Of a stretch of 64,000 nucleotides of DNA, positions 37,701 to 49,523 are shown in pieces. Position numbers and translations under genes: made by a program. Within the stretch, counting starts at the first letter, position 1. Every line of letters starts with the position of its first letter. The notes below the pieces were generated by a model that saw nothing but the letters and a program-made list of their open reading frames with translations, did not search any database and was not told where the DNA came from. The stretch is from Psoroptes ovis (lineage: Eukaryota > Arthropoda > Arachnida > Sarcoptiformes > Psoroptidae), in contig PQWQ01000004.1 in assembly GCA_002943765.1 (NCBI GenBank), positions 3,348,001 through 3,412,000 on the forward strand, in the 5' to 3' direction.

Positions 37701-40700
37701 TGCCTTACTATTGCCTTTGCTTTTTTTGAAAAAAGATGGCAATGTAAAGCCTTTGATTTTTTCGAGAAAATTGCCAGTCTATTGCCTTTGCTTTTTTTGA
37801 AAAAATTGCCTTACTATTACCTTTGCTTTTTTGAAAAAAGATGGCAGTCTATAGCCTTTGATTTTTTTGAAAAAATTGCCTTACTATTGCCTTTGATTTT
37901 TTTGAAAAAATTGCCTTACTATTGCCTTTGATTTTTCTGAAAAAATTGCCTTACTATTACCTTTGCTTTTTTGAAAAAAGATGGCAGTCTATAGCCTTTG
38001 CTTTTTTTGAAAAAATTGCCTTACTATTACCTTTGCTTTTCTAAAAAAAGATGGCAGTCTATAGCCTTTGATTTTTTCGAGAAAATTGCCAGTCTATTGC
38101 CTTTGATTTTTCTGAAAAAATTGCCTTACTATTACCTTTGATTTTTTTGAAAAAATTGCCTTACTATTGCCTTTGCTTTTTTTGAAAAAATTGCCTTACT
38201 ATTGCCTTTGCTTTTTTTGAAAAAAGATGGCAATGTAAAGCCTTTGATTTTTTCGAGAAAATTGCCAGTCTATTGCCTTTGATTTTTTGAAAAAAAGATG
38301 GCAGTCTATAGCCTTTGATTATTTTGAAAAAATTGCCTTACTATTACCTTTGCTTTTTTAAAAAAAAATGGCAGTCTATAGCCTTTGATTATTTTGAAAA
38401 AATTGCCTTACTATTGCCTTTGCTTTTTTTGAAAAAAGATGGCAATGTAAAGCCTTTGATTTTTTCGAGAAAATTGCCAGTCTATTGCCTTTGCTTTTTT
38501 TGAAAAAATTGCCTTACTATTACCTTTGCTTTTTTGAAAAAAGATGGCAGTCTATAGCCTTTGATTTTTTTGAAAAAATTGCCTTACTATTGCCTTTGAT
38601 TTTTTTGAAAAAATTGCCTTACTATTGCCTTTGATTTTTCTTGAAAAAGATGGCAGTGGATAGCCTTTGATTTTCTTGAAAAAATTGCCTTACTATTACC
38701 TTTGCTTTTTCTGAAAAAATTGCCAGTGTATAGCCTTTGCTTTTTTTGAAAAAAGATGGCGATGTATAGCCTTTGATTTTTCTGAAAAAATTGCCAGTCT
38801 ATTGCCTTTGCTTTTTTTGAAAAAAGATGGCAATGTATAGCCTTTGATTTTTCTGAAAAAATTGCCAGTCTATTGCCTTTGCTTTTTTTGAAAAAAGATG
38901 GCAATGTATAGCCTTTGATTTTTCTGAAAAATTGCCAGTGTATTGCCTTTGCTTTTTTTGAAAAAAGATGGCAATGTATAGCCTTTGATTTTTCTGAAAA
39001 AATTGCCTTACTATTACCTTTGATTTTTCTTGAAAAAGATGGCAGTGGATAGCCTTTGATTTTCTTGAAAAAATTGCCTTACTATTACCTTTGCTTTTTC
39101 TGAAAAAATTGCCAGTGTATAGCCTTCGCTTTTTTTGAAAAAAGATGGCGATGTATAGCCTTTGATTTTTCTGAAAAAATTGCCAGTGTATGGCCTTTGC
39201 TTTTTTTGAAAAAAGATGGCAATGTATAGCCTTTGATTTTTCTGAAAAAATTGCCTTACTATTACCTTTGATTTTTCTTGAAAAAGATGGCAGTGGATAG
39301 CCTTTGATTTTCTTGAAAAAATTGCCTTACTATTACCTTTGCTTTTTCTGAAAAAATTGTCAGTGTATAGCTTTCGCTTTTTTTGAAAAAAGATGGCGAT
39401 GTATAGCCTTTGATTTTTCTGAAAAAATTGCCAGTGTATGGCCTTTGCTTTTTTTGAAAAAAGATGGCAATGTATAGCCTTTGATTTTCTTGAAAAAATT
39501 GCCTTACTATTACCTTTGCTTTTTTGAAAAAAGATGGCAGTCTATAGCCTTTGATTATTTTGAAAAAATTGCCTTACTATTGCCTTTGCTTTTTTTGAAA
39601 AAAGATGGCAATGTAAAGCCTTTGATTTTTTCGAGAAAATTGCCTTACTATTGCCTTTGCTTTTTTTGAAAAAATTGCCTTACTATTACCTTTGCTTTTT
39701 TGAAAAAAGATGGCAGTCTATTGCCTTTGCTTTTTTTGAAAAAATTGCCTTACTATTACCTTTGATTTTTTTGAAAAAATTGCCTTACTATTGCCTTTGC
39801 TTTTTTTGAAAAAATTGCCTTACTATTGCCTTTGCTTTTTTTGAAAAAAGATGGCAATGTAAAGCCTTTGATTTTTTCGAGAAAATTGCCAGTCTATTGC
39901 CTTTGATTTTTTGAAAAAAAGATGGCAGTCTATAGCCTTTGATTATTTTGAAAAAATTGCCTTACTATTACCTTTGCTTTTTTAAAAAAAAATGGCAGTC
40001 TATAGCCTTTGATTATTTTGAAAAAATTGCCTTACTATTGCCTTTGCTTTTTTTGAAAAAAGATGGCAATGTAAAGCCTTTGATTTTTTCGAGAAAATTG
40101 CCAGTCTATTGCCTTTGATTTTTCTGAAAAAATTGCCTTACTATTACCTTTGATTTTTCTTGAAAAAGATGGCAGTGGATAGCCTTTGATTTTCTTGAAA
40201 AAATTGCCTTACTATTACCTTTGCTTTTTCTGAAAAAATTGTCAGTGTATAGCTTTCGCTTTTTTTGAAAAAAGATGGCGATGTATAGCCTTTGATTTTT
40301 CTGAAAAAATTGCCAGTGTATGGCCTTTGCTTTTTTTGAAAAAAGATGGCAATGTATAGCCTTTGATTTTCTTGAAAAAATTGCCTTACTATTACCTTTG
40401 CTTTTTTGAAAAAAGATGGCAGTCTATAGCCTTTGATTATTTTGAAAAAATTGCCTTACTATTGCCTTTGCTTTTTTTGAAAAAAGATGGCAATGTAAAG
40501 CCTTTGATTTTTTCGAGAAAATTGCCTTACTATTACCTTTGATTTTTTGAAAAAATTGCCTTACTATTGCCTTTGATTTTTCTGAAAAAATTGCCAGTGT
40601 ATGGCCTTTGCTTTTTTTGAAAAAAGATGGCAATGTATAGCCTTTGATTTTCTTGAAAAAATTGCCTTACTATTACCTTTGCTTTTTTGAAAAAAGATGG

Positions 40701-42525
40701 CAGTCTATAGCCTTTGCTTTTTTTGAAAAAATTGCCTTACTATTACCTTTGCTTTTTTGAAAAAAGATGGCAGTCTATTGCCTTTGCTTTTTTTGAAAAA
40801 ATTGCCTTACTATTACCTTTGATTTTTTTGAAAAAATTGCCTTACTATTGCCTTTGCTTTTTTTGAAAAAATTGCCTTACTATTGCCTTTGCTTTTTTTG
40901 AAAAAAGATGGCAATGTAAAGCCTTTGATTTTTTCGAGAAAATTGCCAGTCTATTGCCTTTGATTTTTTGAAAAAAAGATGGCAGTCTATAGCCTTTGAT
41001 TATTTTGAAAAAATTGCCTTACTATTACCTTTGCTTTTTTGAAAAAAGATGGCAGTCTATAGCCTTTGATTTTTTTGAAAAAATTGCCTTACTATTACCT
41101 TTGATTTTTTTGAAAAAATTGCCTTACTATTACCTTTGCTTTTTTGAAAAAAGATGGCAGTCTATAGCCTTTGATTTTTTTGAAAAAATTGCCTTACTAT
41201 TGCCTTTGCTTTTTTTGAAAAAATTGCCTTACTATTACCTTTGCTTTTTTGAAAAAAGATGGCAGTCTATAGCCTTTGATTTTTTTGAAAAAATTGCCAG
41301 TCTATTGCCTTTGCTTTTCTTGAAAAAATTGCCTCACTATTACCTTTGATTTTTTTGAAAAAGATGGCAGTGGATAGCCTTTGATTTTCTTGAAAAAATT
41401 GCCAGTCTATTGCCTTTCCTTTTTTTGAAAAAATTGCCTCACTATTACCTTTGATTTTTCTTGAAAAAGATGGCAGTGGATAGCCTTTGATTTTCTTGAA
41501 AAAATTGCCTTACTATTACCTTTGCTTTTTCTGAAAAAATTGCCAGTGTATAGCCTTCGCTTTTTTTGAAAAAAGATGGCGATGTATAGCCTTTGATTTT
41601 TCTGAAAAAATTACCAGTCTATTGCCTTTGCTTTTTTTGAAAAAAGATGGCAATGTATAGCCTTTGATTTTTCTGAAAAATTGCCAGTGTATAGCCTCTG
41701 ATTTTCTTGAAAAAATTACCAGTCTATTGCCTTTGCTTTTTTTGAAAAAATTGCCTTACTATTACCTTTGATTTTTTTGAAAAAAGATGGCGATGTATAG
41801 CCTTTGATTTTCTTGAAAAAATTGCCTTACTATTACCTTTGCTTTTTCTGAAAAAAGATGGCAATGTAAAGCCTTTGATTTTCTTGAAAAAATTGCCTTA
41901 CTATTACCTTTGCTTTTTCTGAAAAAATTGCCAGTGTATAGCCTTCGCTTTTTTTGAAAAAGATGGCAGTGGATAGCCTTTGATTTCTCTGAAAAAATTG
42001 CCAGTGTATAGCCTTTGATTTTCTTGAAAAAATTGCCTTACTATTACCTTTGCTTTTTCTGAAAAAATTGCCAGTGTATAGCCTTTGCTTTTTTTGAAAA
42101 AAGATGGCGATGTATAGCCTTTGATTTTTTTGAAAAAGATGGCAGTGGATAGCTTTTGATTTTTCTTGAAAAAGATGGCAGTGGATAGCCTTTGATTTTT
42201 TTGAAAAAAATTGCCTTACTATTGCCTTTGATTTTTCTGAAAAAATTGCCAGTGTATAGCCTTTGATTTTCTTGAAAAAATTGCCTTACTATTACCTTTG
42301 CTTTTTTCGAAAAAAGATGGCAATTTATAGCCTTTGATTTTCTTGAAAAATTACCAGTCTATTGCCTTTGCTTTTTTTGAAAAAAGATGGAAATGTAAAG
42401 CCTTCAATTTTTTCGAGGAAATCGCCAAGCTATAGCTTTTGATTCCTATGAAAAAAGATGGCAAGGTATAACATTTGATTTTTTGAGAAAATTGCCAGTC
42501 TATAGTCTGTTTTTTTTGAAAAAAT
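34749..42525. repeat. 7.8-kb satellite array of 35-36-bp monomers
   Basis: Head-to-tail units share the core GCCTTTGATTTTTTTGAAAAA and alternate between two heads: TTGCCTTACTATTGCC (and TTGCCAGTCTATTGCC) and GATGGCAGTCTATAGCC (and GATGGCAATGTAAAGCC). By length this is about 220 monomers, with minor unit-size variation (T-run and A-run length). Variants include TTTTTCGAGAAAA, ATTATTTTGAAAA and TTTCTTGAAAA cores. Multi-monomer blocks recur almost identically at distances of several hundred bp. Frames inside (KKLPYYYLCFFEKRWQ repeats on plus) arise because a few monomers sum to a multiple of three; they are not genes. The array lies between Dlish (3' side) and LYRM2 (5' side), both on the minus strand. 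Confidence 0.97.
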
Positions 42526-42592
42526 TATCGTAGAAAATCAATGGAGAAAATATTGAAAATTCCTCTAAGGCCATAGCCTCATGTTTCTCATT

Positions 42593-42598
42593 TTTATT
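42593..42598 (-). terminator. AATAAA poly(A) signal for the Dlish-like gene
   Basis: A minus-strand AATAAA about 55 bp after the stop and about 70 bp before the satellite edge. It would end the mRNA before the array. Confidence 0.5.
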
Positions 42599-42652
42599 TG
42601 AATAAATAATGATTACCAAATAATTAAATTGCATTAATTTCATCAATAAAGA

Positions 42653-44282
42653 TCATGTGCAATATGCATATGGTATGCTGCTACTGTTGTTGTTGTTATT
42701 ATTATTATTGTTGTCGCTATAATTTATTTTTGATGACTGTATAGTATTATTTTGATGCATATGATGAGTATCTATGAAAAGTCAAAATTAAAAAAAAGAA
42801 TTAATATAAAATTGCTGACAAATAATAAGAAAAAATTACATACTTAATAGCAGATCAACTGGATATATAAATGAAGCTGGAACAAATCCTTCTTGTGAAT
42901 CTGTTCGCATAACCCAAAACCAATCATTATCATCATTATTCAATATGGTTATTATTTCACCACGTTCACAGCTTAGATCATTTTCATCTCTACCGATAAA
43001 TGTATAAAGCATAACATAACGACTATATTGTTGTTGTTGTTGTTGATCATGATAATTGTTTTTATAAAATGGTTGAACATTATCCGAAATGATTGTTGAA
43101 AATTTTTGCTGATTATTTGATTGTAAATTTTTCAATGTTAAATATGATTGTTTTGTTGGATGCTTAGGCGTAGCTACACTTGTTGTTGTTGTTGCTGATG
43201 GCGTTGTCGAATTTATAGACGATGTAACCATAACAAGATCTAAATTCATAATATTATTATTATTATTTTGTTGTTGTTGTTGGTGTTGCATTCCAATATC
43301 AATCATTGTTTCGTTTATTGATAAATTTCCATTCATTTCCGAATGATTATTTGGATAATTTAGGGAGAAATTTTTAATATTATCCATCATTTGTCGATGA
43401 TTATTGTTATTATTATTATTATTATTGCCGCTACTGATATTATTTTGATATGAATATTTTTGTACAATTTGATTACAATAGTTTCCATTATCATTAAAAT
43501 CTAGTGATGATAGATTATTATTATGATTATTATTTTGTAATGAATCATCATTATTATTAATAATATTTTGGTTTAAATCAATATTGTCAATAGTATCTGA
43601 AATAAAATTCCAGCCATTATTATTATTATTATTATTGATATTATTATTAAAATTAAAATCATTCATCAATGTATTTGTGAAATTTGAAACATTAAAATTT
43701 GTACCATTATTATTATTATTATTAATATCATCATTTTTATAATTATTAATATTATTATCATCATTTGTAATTTTATTAATAGTATTTCTTGGCAATTTTT
43801 TCTTGAAATTAATCAATAAATTATCTATATTTGTTTCGATTAATGGTGCACAATATGATGCCGGTATAAAACCTTCTAATAATTGTCCATTAGCATCATA
43901 TTGATCTGTCGATATGACATAAACCCAATCATTTTCTTGATATAATATATTTATAATTTGTCCATGTTTAACTTCTAATTCATCATCAACACATGGTGTA
44001 AAATCATGTAATACAATCATTTTAGAATTTGGTGATAGTCCATTTTCTTTTTCAATTCCAACACGTACTAATGTTTCGATTGAAGCACTTCCAGTAATTC
44101 TACCCATTATTGGTGATTGATGATTATGTCTTGTACCGGATAATAAATCCGATTCAAGATGTCCTAAATTGAATGGAAAACATAAATCATCATTTATTAA
44201 TTGATAAAAAACAAAACAAATACATTAATTTACCATGTTTTTTCTTATTTCTTCTTATTCTAATTGGACAGAAAAATGCCAT
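42653..44282 (-). CDS. Dlish: Dlish/Vamana-like SH3-domain protein (3 exons), only two SH3 domains
   Basis: Exons: 44234-44282, 42844-44163, 42653-42771. GT/AG junctions are in phase; the product is 495 residues. The N-terminus MAFFCPIRIRRNKKK and the linker HLESDLLSGTRHNHQSPIM leading to GRITGSASIETLVRVGIE closely resemble insect Dlish (Vamana). SH3-1 is at about 65-125 (IVLHDFTPCVDDELEV...DWVYVI...GFIPASYCAPL). SH3-2 is at about 398-453 (VMLYTFIGRDENDLS...DWFWVMRTDSQEGFVPASFIYP). Between them is a ~270-residue Asn/Gln-rich linker. In flies Dlish acts at the apical membrane with the myosin Dachs in Fat/Dachsous-Hippo signalling. As I recall, the fly protein has a third, C-terminal SH3. Here the last exon instead encodes NTHHMHQNNTIQSS, nine Asn and IPYAYCT, then stops. 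An alternative reading through the donor stops within three codons and also lacks SH3-3. Confidence 0.88.
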
Positions 44283-45427
44283 TATTCTTTTTTTTTTATA
44301 ATAAAATCATGAAAAGAAAAAAGTTTCGATCTAAGCACTTTTTGATAAATTATATTATTATTATTCTTAATAAACAATAGATTTATAATTGATGAAATTG
44401 ATCAAGAAAAAAAAACACAAAAAACAAAAATTCCCAATTATTTCAGCCAATTAAGCTTAATGGGTGAATCACAATTCTTTAATATTAATTTCAAAAAATA
44501 AAAAAAAATGATTATTGACATTTATTCATTTTTTTCTTGTTTATTTTTCATTTTTTTTTTTTAATATTCATGTCTATAGTAGTGGTTTTCAATTATTTGC
44601 CAATGAAACAAATGTTTAAATTGATTATTCTTCATTTCTCAATGGTATTTGATGATGGTAGAATATAACAAATATAATTTGATTGAACATGTATTGAATG
44701 AATGTATATTCATATCGAAGCAATTTTTTGAACTACCACTTGTTGTTGTTGTTGTCGACGATATTGTTGAATATATTATATTAATACATGAAGACGGTTG
44801 TTTGCGCTTCTTCTTCTTCTTTTTCTTCCAAACAAAACAGCTAAAACAGCTAAAACAACATTCAACAGACCACAACAACAACAACAACAACAACTAGTTC
44901 GACAGGTTATCAAATATTAAAAAAAAAATTTCAAATAGCCCTGAAGCTATTGAAACCAACATTTTTCAACCAAATCAACTCTCTGAAATGATTGATTTAC
45001 ACATGTGATTTTTTTTTTTGAATGTGACTAAAGTTTGAAATATTCATTGATTCAATGGTAAAAAACAAAACAAAAAATTTTAATATTTTTTTTTGATTTG
45101 TATTAATTAATTGATTGCTTCTGCTGCTGCTGCTGCTGCTAATGCTGCAATCAAAAAAAAAACACTGAAAATAAATGTGTAATCGAAAGAAGCAAGCAAG
45201 CAAGCAAAAAAAAAAACCATATTACAAAGATGATTACCTTGAAAATAGGAAAGAAAGAAAGAAAGAAAGAAACGAATGTGAAATAATCATCATCACGAGT
45301 AATAATGTAGTACGAATGAGGAACCTTTTGAAATTTCAAATTCAAATTCAAATTCAAAACAACAAATTGATGAAAGCATTTTTTTTGAATGATGAAATAT
45401 TTTATTGGAAATGAATGAATAAATATA

Positions 45428-45507
45428 TTAGGTTGTCCGAAAAGTTCATTCTGCTTTATCAATAAAGTTGCTCATGAAAATCGGCAAGAACTTTCCGAAC
45501 AAACTTA
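45428..45507 (+). mobile_element. Mariner-like mini MITE, subfamily B
   Basis: It starts TTAGGTTGTCCGAAAAGT and ends ACTTTCCGAACAAACTTA, with TA on both flanks. The interior TCTGCTTTATCAATAAAG and TCATGAAAATCGGC matches the copies at 5191 and 16213. Confidence 0.83.
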
Positions 45508-47651
45508 TAAATGAATTTTTTTTTCTTGTAAAAGTTTTTTTATTGGAATGAATGGCAAAATTAAATAATTATACTTCATTTTCACATAAAATGATAAATG
45601 AATTGAATGTAATGAAAGAATCTTTATTATTTTCTAAATGAATTTTAAATATTTTTGATTCCGAAACCAAATTACCATCATTTTTCTATGGTAAACGAAT
45701 CACTATTTTTTGCCACCAATTTTTTTTTTACGAAAATTTCGAAAATTTTTTACCATTTTCCACCAGTTAAGAGAAATATTTAAATTTTTTGATTTTTGAA
45801 ATTTCCATCAAAAAATGATAAATATGAAAACCATAATAATCATCTTAAATAAACGATTATGATTTTTAAATATCATGGAATATATGAAAAATGGTAAATT
45901 CATCATAAAATGCTTTTTTTACATGAAATTTAGGGAAAAATTAAAGGAAATTCATGTCAAGTTTCATTGAATAATGATGAATTTAGATAAAATGAAATTG
46001 GAAAATGGTTCACCATGAAGCATACGATTCCAAATTGTAATGGATGAAATTTTGAAATGATAATATGGAAAAATTTCACATAAAAATTCGAGGATATACA
46101 ATACAATATTGAGATTGAAAAAAGGAAATTTTTCCAATAATTCTTTATGGACAAATTACCAATAAATGAATGTAAAAACCGATTCAAATGCTTTGTCATT
46201 AAATTTTATTAAAGTATTTTAATCAATTTTAATCAATTTAATTGATTTAATTTTCATTATTATTTTATTTTTTTTAATTTTAATTTTAATTTCAATAAAA
46301 TAAAATAGAATCGAGGCAATTATTTTCAATAATTTCAATTCATTGATTTTGTAATGTTTTGTTGTATACAACAATTGTTTATGGATGAAAATGATTCAAT
46401 TCATTGTAATAGTAATTCATTAATTCAAGTTTCAAATCTGTTTTCAATTTTTTTTTGTTTTTGTGGACAACAACAAAATGGTAAATGGGAAATTGGGAAA
46501 ATTGGATAGTTTAAAATTCAATTTAATGATTGTTTCAAAATATTTCAAATACCTGTTTGTTCGGGTGTGATTTATGGACATATATATATATATATTATCG
46601 ATGATTCGATGATATTCATTTTGATTCAATTTTTTATGTTATGAGAATAAATATAACAATTTTCAAAAAATAAAAAAAATAATGATAAAAGCTCAGAAAA
46701 AAATAAAATGAAAATAAAAAAATATTCAACAGTTGTAATTCAATAAACGATAATAACAATAATAAAATGAACAGAAAAAAATTGATAATAATTATAATAA
46801 GACAATAAAGATAAATATATATGTATTTAAAATTATTTTATTTTATTCCATTTTTCAACGATAAAAATGTATGAAAATAATATGATTGATAATCATAATA
46901 ATCATAATCATAATAATAATAATCATTGATTATTGATTATTGATAATCAAGTTGATTTTGTATTTTGTATTTGTTTTTTAAAATAATATTTTTGATCACA
47001 AAAATTATATATTTTTAAATATGAATTTTTAAAATTTGAAAAATAGATCAATATTGAAGGGAACAATAACAAGAAAATATAGAAATCTTTATTTATTTAT
47101 TCATTTTATAAATCAATAAATATATTTGTTTTGTGTTGTTGTTGTGGTTGTTGTTTGTCGATGAGTTTTTGTGTATATAGAAAAAAAAACGATAGACATT
47201 TTTCTCATAGACATAATTTGCTCATGTTGAAAATAAACAAGTTTAAATTATTGTTAGGTTTTTTCTTTATGGTAGGGGTAAGAGGGTTTCATTGTCAGTA
47301 AAAGTTCAAAGATTAATCATAATCGTTTTGTAAAAAATGAATTTTCTTTGTATAATCAAAAAAAAAAAAGAAAATTTTGAATTTTGATTAATTTCAATCA
47401 ATAGATTTGATTTGGTAAATTGAATGATTGAAAAGAAAATTGAAGAGAAAAAAAGCAACAATTTGATTCAACAACAATAACAACAAAATAACAACAAGGG
47501 GAGAGAAAAATTTTCAAAAAATAAAATAAAATAAATGAAATAAAAATCAACTGAAAAAACAAAAATGATCGTAAAAATCAATTGAAATTATTATCATCAT
47601 TATCATTATCATTATCAAAAATCAATCAATCAACAGTCAATCACCAACAAT

Positions 47652-47682
47652 AAATCAATCAATCAATCAATCAATCAATCAA
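47652..47682. repeat. (AATC)n microsatellite
   Basis: Seven to eight tandem AATC tetranucleotides. Confidence 0.85.
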
Positions 47683-49523
47683 CGAAATTCATTGAAAAAA
47701 AATATTTATATTCATTTGTAAATATTCATATATATTTATATATATATATTTGCACATGTATAAAAGTATGAAATGTATGAAATTCAATGTAAATCATTTA
47801 TTCATTTATTTATTTATTTATATGCATTCATAAAATATATGAAAATAATAACAGATAAACAAATATGGGATAATGGATTTGAGAAAAATAAAATAATTTC
47901 AAAAAAAAAAAAATAAATGAAAAGAATAAAAAAACAAAAATAATAATAAATGAAATAAATGAAAACAAAAGAAACAGAAAACAATAACAAATAATAATAA
48001 TAATAATTGTATGAATTTACAGGCAAAGAACAGAAGAAAAAAAATGAATGAAACAATGAATCAATGAAATTTCAATAAATGATGATAATGATGAAATGAA
48101 ATGAAAAAAAAATAACGAATTCAACGAATAATAATGATTGATTGATTTGAATCAATAAATTCAATTTTCATTGTGTAAAATTTCTGAAATTAATGAATTT
48201 CAATTTCAAAAAAAAAAATTGATTTCTGTCCGTTTTTTTTTCTCTCTCTCTCAGTGTTTATCAATTGTTTCAGGTAAAAGAATATAGTTTTAAATATTTT
48301 GGAAAATTGAACAAAAATTGAATCCATGAGATTAAACAAAGATTGTAAAAAATAAATCAAAAAAAATGTTGAATTTTTTTTCCGAATAAATTTTTTGAAA
48401 ATTTTTAATTATTTTAATTTCTTTGATTAATAATTGTGTTAATTAATAATAATCTCATATCAATAAGAATGATTAAATGTAAAAAAAAAATAAAAGTAAA
48501 TTTATCCAGCTGTTTATGTGTGTGTGTGTGTGTCATTTTTTTGATCAAAATTTGTTTGTTTTGTTGATTTTGTTCATCCAATGTAGGTGTGTTTGCATGT
48601 GTTTAGGCAAAAATTATTATTAAAATGAAAATGAAAATAAATTGAATTTGAAATTTGTTTATTTGATTATCTGTATCTGTGTATATGTGTGTATTCATTT
48701 GTTTTAATTTTTGTATATATATTCACTTTTCGGCATAATTTTGAATTATCATGAATTTTTTTTCAAACAAATTGATTGAATTAATTTGACATACAGAATT
48801 GATGCAGCAGAATTTTTTTGAATTTTTTTGGTTAAGTTCAAATTGTTCAATTCGATGTTTGATGATAATTTTTGTATGATGATGATTTGAAAATATCAAT
48901 GATAATGATGACGGTTTTGATTGATAGAGGATTGATGATACGAATGCAAAAATAATCAATCGATTTGTTTCCATTTTTTTTCGATTTTTTCTTTTTTCAA
49001 ATAATTGAATTGTTTGATTGTTGAAATTGATGATTGAATCATTTTGATTGATTGATTAATTGATTGATGCGTTTCAATTCGTGTGAAAATAAAAAAATGA
49101 AAAAATTTCGATGCAAATATTGATGAGATTTGAATGAAAATGTGTGAGGGAGCAAAAAAAAAAACAATGATTGAAACAAACAAACAAATCAATGAATGAA
49201 TGAATGAAATAGAAATAAAAACAATTTTGAATGAAAAGATAGGGTTGAGTTTTTCTTAATTTCTTGCGGTCCTGAACGGTTAGAATCATAATAATAATAA
49301 TAATAATAGTAGTAATGATGATAATAATATGAGATCTTTGAACATGTTCAAATCTAATTCGATAGAAATGATATAAGATTTTTCAAAATTAATTACAAAA
49401 AAAGAAATTGAATCACATTCATATTCAAGCTCAATATACTCACTTGTACATACGAAAATATTGATTTGGAGATTAATTATTAATCAGTGAATTCTGAAAT
49501 TTAAATTTTTGAATTTGGCGATT

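Larger units (their letters stand above)
44283..49523. other. 5.2-kb AT-rich spacer between Dlish-like gene and FOXO
   Basis: This should hold the Dlish promoter (right of 44282) and the FOXO 3' UTR (left of 49524). It carries a subfamily B MITE at 45428, microsatellites such as (ATCA)n at 47652 and many A/T runs. A short signal-peptide-like frame at 48723-48974 (minus) is not supported by any homology. I see no further gene. Confidence 0.6.

Noticed and set aside
34735..41349. Open frames of 60-117 codons inside the satellite (KKLPYYYLCFFEKRWQ repeats on plus, AKAIDWQF repeats on minus)
   Set aside because: They follow monomer arithmetic in a tandem repeat, occur on both strands and carry no start context, splice pattern or domain.
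34749..42525. CRISPR-like repeat-spacer pattern
   Set aside because: Units are contiguous with no unique spacers, and the window is eukaryotic. This is a satellite.
48723..48974. 83-codon minus-strand frame starting METNRLIIFAFVSSILYQ, like a signal peptide
   Set aside because: The remainder is generic AT-rich translation with no cysteine pattern or homology I recognise. It lies where the FOXO 3' UTR may run.
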